A stretch of DNA of 64,000 nt from Nautilus pompilius (taxonomy: Eukaryota > Mollusca > Cephalopoda > Nautilida > Nautilidae), in assembly GCA_018389105.1 (NCBI GenBank), contig JACATO010000680.1, forward strand, positions 1,494,001 to 1,558,000, written 5' to 3'. Positions 61,410 through 64,000 of this stretch are shown here, one piece after another. A program made the position numbers and the translations under genes. The stretch's first letter is position 1, and each line of letters opens with the position of its first letter. The notes beneath the pieces are model-generated. The model was not told the DNA's origin, made no database searches, and worked only from the letters and a program-made list of their open reading frames with translations.

Positions 61410-62979
61410 ATATTGGAAAGACTCTGATCGCTTGCATCTCAAAAAATTAGAATATCATGGAAGAGTTCAATGTTTTTTGTCAGTTATTTCAGAGACTCAT
61501 TACATGTAAACTAAAATGTTTTAAGCATTTTTAAAATTTAATTTTGATAATTACGGCCTACAGCTCAAATAAATAGAAAAAAACGTATCTCAAAATATTA
61601 GAATATTCCATTTTGAGTTTGAGTAAATCACTATTTATGCAGTATAAATACCACGAATTTCTCAGTCTGGTTCACTACACTCAACCTCAATCATGGGGAA
61701 GATTACTGACTTGACAGTCGTCCAGAAGACACTCATTGACACCCTCCACAAGGAGGGTAAGCCACAGAGGTCGTTGGTAAAAGGGCTGGCTGTTCACAGA
61801 GTGCTGTATCAAAGCATATTCATGGAAAGTTGACTGGAAGGGAAAAGTGTGGTAGGAAAAGGTGAACAAGCAAGAGGGATGACCTCAGCCTTGAGGATTG
61901 TCAAGCAAAGCGGATTAAAGAACTTTGGGGTGCTTCAAAAGGAGTGCACTGAGGCTGGAGTCAGTGCATGAAGAGCCACCATGCACAGGCGTGTCCAGGA
62001 AATGGGCTACAAGTGTCGCATTCCTAGTGTCAAGCCACTCTTGAACCAGAGACAATGTCAGAAGCGTCTTACCTGGGCTAAGGAGAAAAAGAACTGGACC
62101 GTTGCTCAGTGGTCCAAAGTCCTCTTTTCAGATGAAAGTAAATTTTGCATTTCATTTGGAAATCAAGGTCCCACAGTCTGGAGGAAGAGTGGAGAGGCAC
62201 AGAATCCAAGTTGCTTGAAGTCCAATGTGAAGTTTCCACAGTCAGTGATGATTTGGGGTGCCATGTCATCTGCTGGTGTTGGTCCACTGTGTTTTATCAA
62301 GTCCAAAGTCTACGTAGCCATCTACCAGGAGATTCTAGAGCACTTCATGCTTCCGTCTGCTGACAAGCTTTATGGAGATGCTGATTCCCTTTTCCAGCAG
62401 GACTTGGCACCTGCCCACAGTGCCAAAACTACTAGTAACTGGTTTGCTGACCATGGTATTACTGTGCTTGATTGGCCAGCCAACTCGCCTGATCTGAACC
62501 CCATAGAGAATCTATGGAGTATTGTCAAGAGGAAGATGAGAGACACCAGACCCAGCAATACAGACTAGCTGAAGGCTGCTATCAAAGCAACCTGGGCTTC
62601 CATAACACCTCAGCAGTGCCACAGGCTGATCACCTCCATTCCACCCCCCCCATTGATGAAGTGATTCATGCAAAAGGAGCCATGACCAAGTATTGAGTGC
62701 GTAAATGAACATACTTTTCAGAAGTTCGACATTTCCATATTATAAATCCTTTTTTTTTTTATTGATCTTATGGAATATTATAATATTTTGAGATAGTGGA
62801 TTTTTGATTTTCATGAGCTGTAAGCTGTAATCATCTAAATTAAAACAAAAGGCGGCTTGAAATATTTCACTTTATGTGAAATGAATCTAGAATATATGAA
62901 AGTTTCAGTGTTTGAATTAAATTACGGAAAAAAATTAACTCTTCCACGATATTCTAGTTTTCTGAGATGCACCCGTATA
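61410..62979 (+). mobile_element. Near-complete Tc1 element (teleost/lamprey-type)
   Basis: The inverted ends are TGCATCTCAAAAAATTAGAA followed by TATC on the left (from 61,434) and, inverted, TGCATCTCAGAAAACTAGAA followed by TATC on the right (to 62,971). The right end finishes within a TATA-containing stretch at about 62,975-62,979. The exact left border (61,410-61,434) is uncertain. The interior encodes a DD34E transposase that closely resembles Tc1 elements I know from teleost fishes and lampreys. The copy lies in a phosphatase intron, antisense to the gene. Confidence 0.85.
61694..62696 (+). pseudogene. Tc1 transposase, recently broken
   Basis: It starts MGKITDLTVVQKTLIDTLHK at 61,694. 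The DNA-binding half is disrupted by small frameshifts between about 61,760 and 61,980. From 61,981 a 195-codon open frame runs through LFSDESKFCISFGNQGP (first D), LFQQDLAPAHSAK (second D) and WPANSPDLNPIENLW (E), with 34 residues between second D and E. A TAG at 62,566-62,568 interrupts it, after which the same frame continues to a natural-looking end H-A-K-G-A-M-T-K-Y at 62,696. Few lesions in 1 kb suggest a young insertion. It is not expected to be active. Confidence 0.85.
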
Positions 62980-62988
62980 TAAACTTAC

Positions 62989-63065
62989 TTTTATATAATT
63001 AGCATTAATGTAGTCTGAGGCTGGAATGTCTGGTATGGGAGAAAGCAAAACTCTAGTTTCATCAT
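62989..63065 (-). CDS. PTPN12: PTP-PEST-like, first catalytic exon in the window
   Basis: A 77-nt exon between TTTGATATTTTCAG and ATAAAA|GTAAGTTT. It encodes DETRVLLSPIPDIPASDYIN followed by A-N-Y-I-K, the D-x-S-R-V ... D-Y-I-N-A-N-F-I-K segment that starts the phosphatase core. It enters in phase 1, so the exon with K-N-R-Y-x-D-I-L-P lies further 5' and was not found before 64,000. The Tc1 element ends about 10 bp from its splice donor. Confidence 0.85.
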
Positions 63066-64000
63066 CTGAAAATATCAAATAGAATGATGCAACAAATCTG
63101 CTTTGGCCACTTTATTTGTTTACAAGTATAGTTTTGTTGTTACTGTTTTGATTTGTGACTGAGTATTTAGTGAAAAGACTCTAAGTGTGATATCTGTTCA
63201 TAATACTGGGTTCTTACGATGTTTTTTCATGTCCAAGCTTGTGCCACCTATGAACAAATATGAAGATTGTAAATATACCAAAAGAGAAGAAAAAAAAATA
63301 ATTAAAAAAAAAAAAACACTTGTACATATTAAGATAAGTATAACATAACAAAATGAGATTATCTCGATTTATCATGCCTCCCTGACATAGTTTCTTTTCA
63401 TTCTTCTTCACCAGCTGGCTGCATGAATTTCTCTCCCACACCTAAAAGTGAAGGGTTCTAGTAAGGCTTTCTGAGTACATCTAGTAGAAGATTTTCCACA
63501 GTAACTCTTGACTGGCTTCTACTCTGAACACTGGTCAGGAGCCCCCAACCATACCCTAGTAACTACTCGCCTGATCATCAAGGCTGATAATGCCCGCACC
63601 TTTTCTCCTTTTATCTCATTGCTGTGAGATGTCCAGAGACCCCAAAAGTCAGGACAGGGGTTTGCCAAAAAAAGAAGAAACAATTTCCTAATTTAAAAAA
63701 AAAAAAAAAAAAAGAATTTCAGCTTAAAATAAAAAGGATAGACATTTTGTTATTTGAATGCTTTAGTTACCTACATTCTCAAATTTCTGTTTTTTTTTTC
63801 AGAAAACGTTTTAACTCTTAGTTCTAGATTTCACTTTCAAAAATTGGTTTTGAACAACTGAAAGCAATTCTCATAAAAATGTATAGAAATGACAGTCGTT
63901 ATTATTACATATTTGCATTACTCCCTTTGTCTTTGAATTTAATTTGAAATTTAGATAAACTAATTGAAAACTGACCCATTTGATTATTTTCTACATCATG
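63066..64000. other. Phosphatase intron, 5' flank of the window
   Basis: Contains the third SINE-like copy and long A-runs (63,695-63,713). No upstream phosphatase exon was found. Confidence 0.4.
63391..63480. repeat. Dispersed SINE-like repeat, copy 3
   Basis: Contains TTTCTTTTCATTC, CCAGCTGGCTGCA, CTCCCACACCTAAAAGTGAAG and TTCTAGTAAGGCTTTC, matching copy 2 along its length. Confidence 0.5.

Larger units (their letters stand above)
22527..63065 (-). other. PTPN12: Gene span: PTP-PEST-type tyrosine phosphatase (3' twelve exons)
   Basis: This is a cytosolic non-receptor protein tyrosine phosphatase of the PTPN12/PTPN18/PTPN22 group. The catalytic domain is spread over exons at 63.0, 54.2, 52.8, 49.9, 49.5, 47.8 and 46.2 kb, all joined in phase. 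They contain YINANYIK, the ASQGPL and DFWRMLWE segments, WPDHGVP, the [10 protein letters not shown] signature and a QTPDQY Q-loop. A tail follows (42.0, 38.9-37.8, 35.5, 31.4, 24.5 kb), ending in a C-terminal homology segment GFPERINRPNGPRD at 22.5 kb, the hallmark of this group that in vertebrates binds PSTPIP adaptors. The start codon and the first catalytic exons are beyond 64,000. One exon between 31.3 and 24.5 kb appears to be missing from my model because phases do not join. The choice among the three vertebrate paralogues is nominal. Confidence 0.85.

Noticed and set aside
1-64000. CRISPR array, tRNA or rRNA genes
   Set aside because: Looked for regularly spaced direct repeats and conserved RNA gene sequence; none were seen, and the gene structure is eukaryotic.

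Overview
This is a eukaryotic, strongly AT-rich window with long introns, very few exons and many broken transposable elements. It looks like a bilaterian invertebrate. A mollusc is my best guess: several AAGGGAGATAAC-like words occur, both host genes have one-to-many vertebrate relatives, and Tc1, mariner, hAT and Polinton debris is abundant. That guess is weak. No bacterial-type genes, rRNA genes or CRISPR arrays were seen.

Layout. (1) 1-12,626: probable intron 1 of a minus-strand gene whose first coding exon is at 12,627-12,670. I recognise it as the N-terminus of a bridge-like lipid transfer protein of the BLTP3 (UHRF1BP1/SHIP164) family. It sits in the only CpG-rich island of the window (about 12,290-12,830), so this is its promoter. 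The intron holds a decayed hAT (5.7-6.5 kb) and a decayed Tc1 (10.4-11.2 kb). (2) 12,830-20,668: intergenic, microsatellites only. (3) 20,669-22,422: a DNA transposon with 12-bp CACTGGTCAACA terminal inverted repeats, a TTA target duplication and an open reading frame of an uncharacterised invertebrate family. (4) 22,527-63,065: the 3' twelve exons (minus strand) of a PTP-PEST-type tyrosine phosphatase (PTPN12/PTPN18/PTPN22 group). Seven exons carry the catalytic domain. One very short exon and one 1.1-kb exon carry a tyrosine-motif-rich tail. A microexon and three small 3' exons end in the conserved C-terminal homology motif. The 5' exons lie beyond 64,000.

The phosphatase introns are packed with mobile DNA: a hAT-type fragment (27.1-27.9 kb), a degenerate Polinton/Maverick with a family-B polymerase and tail-fibre-like repeats (28.4-31.1 kb), five Tc1 relics or copies (36.4, 40.4, 44.6, 52.5 and 61.4-63.0 kb), a mariner whose 3' end is replaced by an inverted copy of its own 5' end (43,000-44,418), a tiny palindromic MITE family, and a dispersed SINE-like repeat (48.9, 50.7, 63.4 kb).

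The most interesting points are the CACTGGTCAACA element in or just after the phosphatase 3' UTR, the foldback mariner, a teleost/lamprey-like Tc1 ending about 10 bp from a phosphatase splice donor, the Polinton tail-fibre-like repeats, the phosphotyrosine-docking tail of the phosphatase, and a 12/20-nt microexon. All calls come from reading the sequence by eye; no alignment or database search was run.
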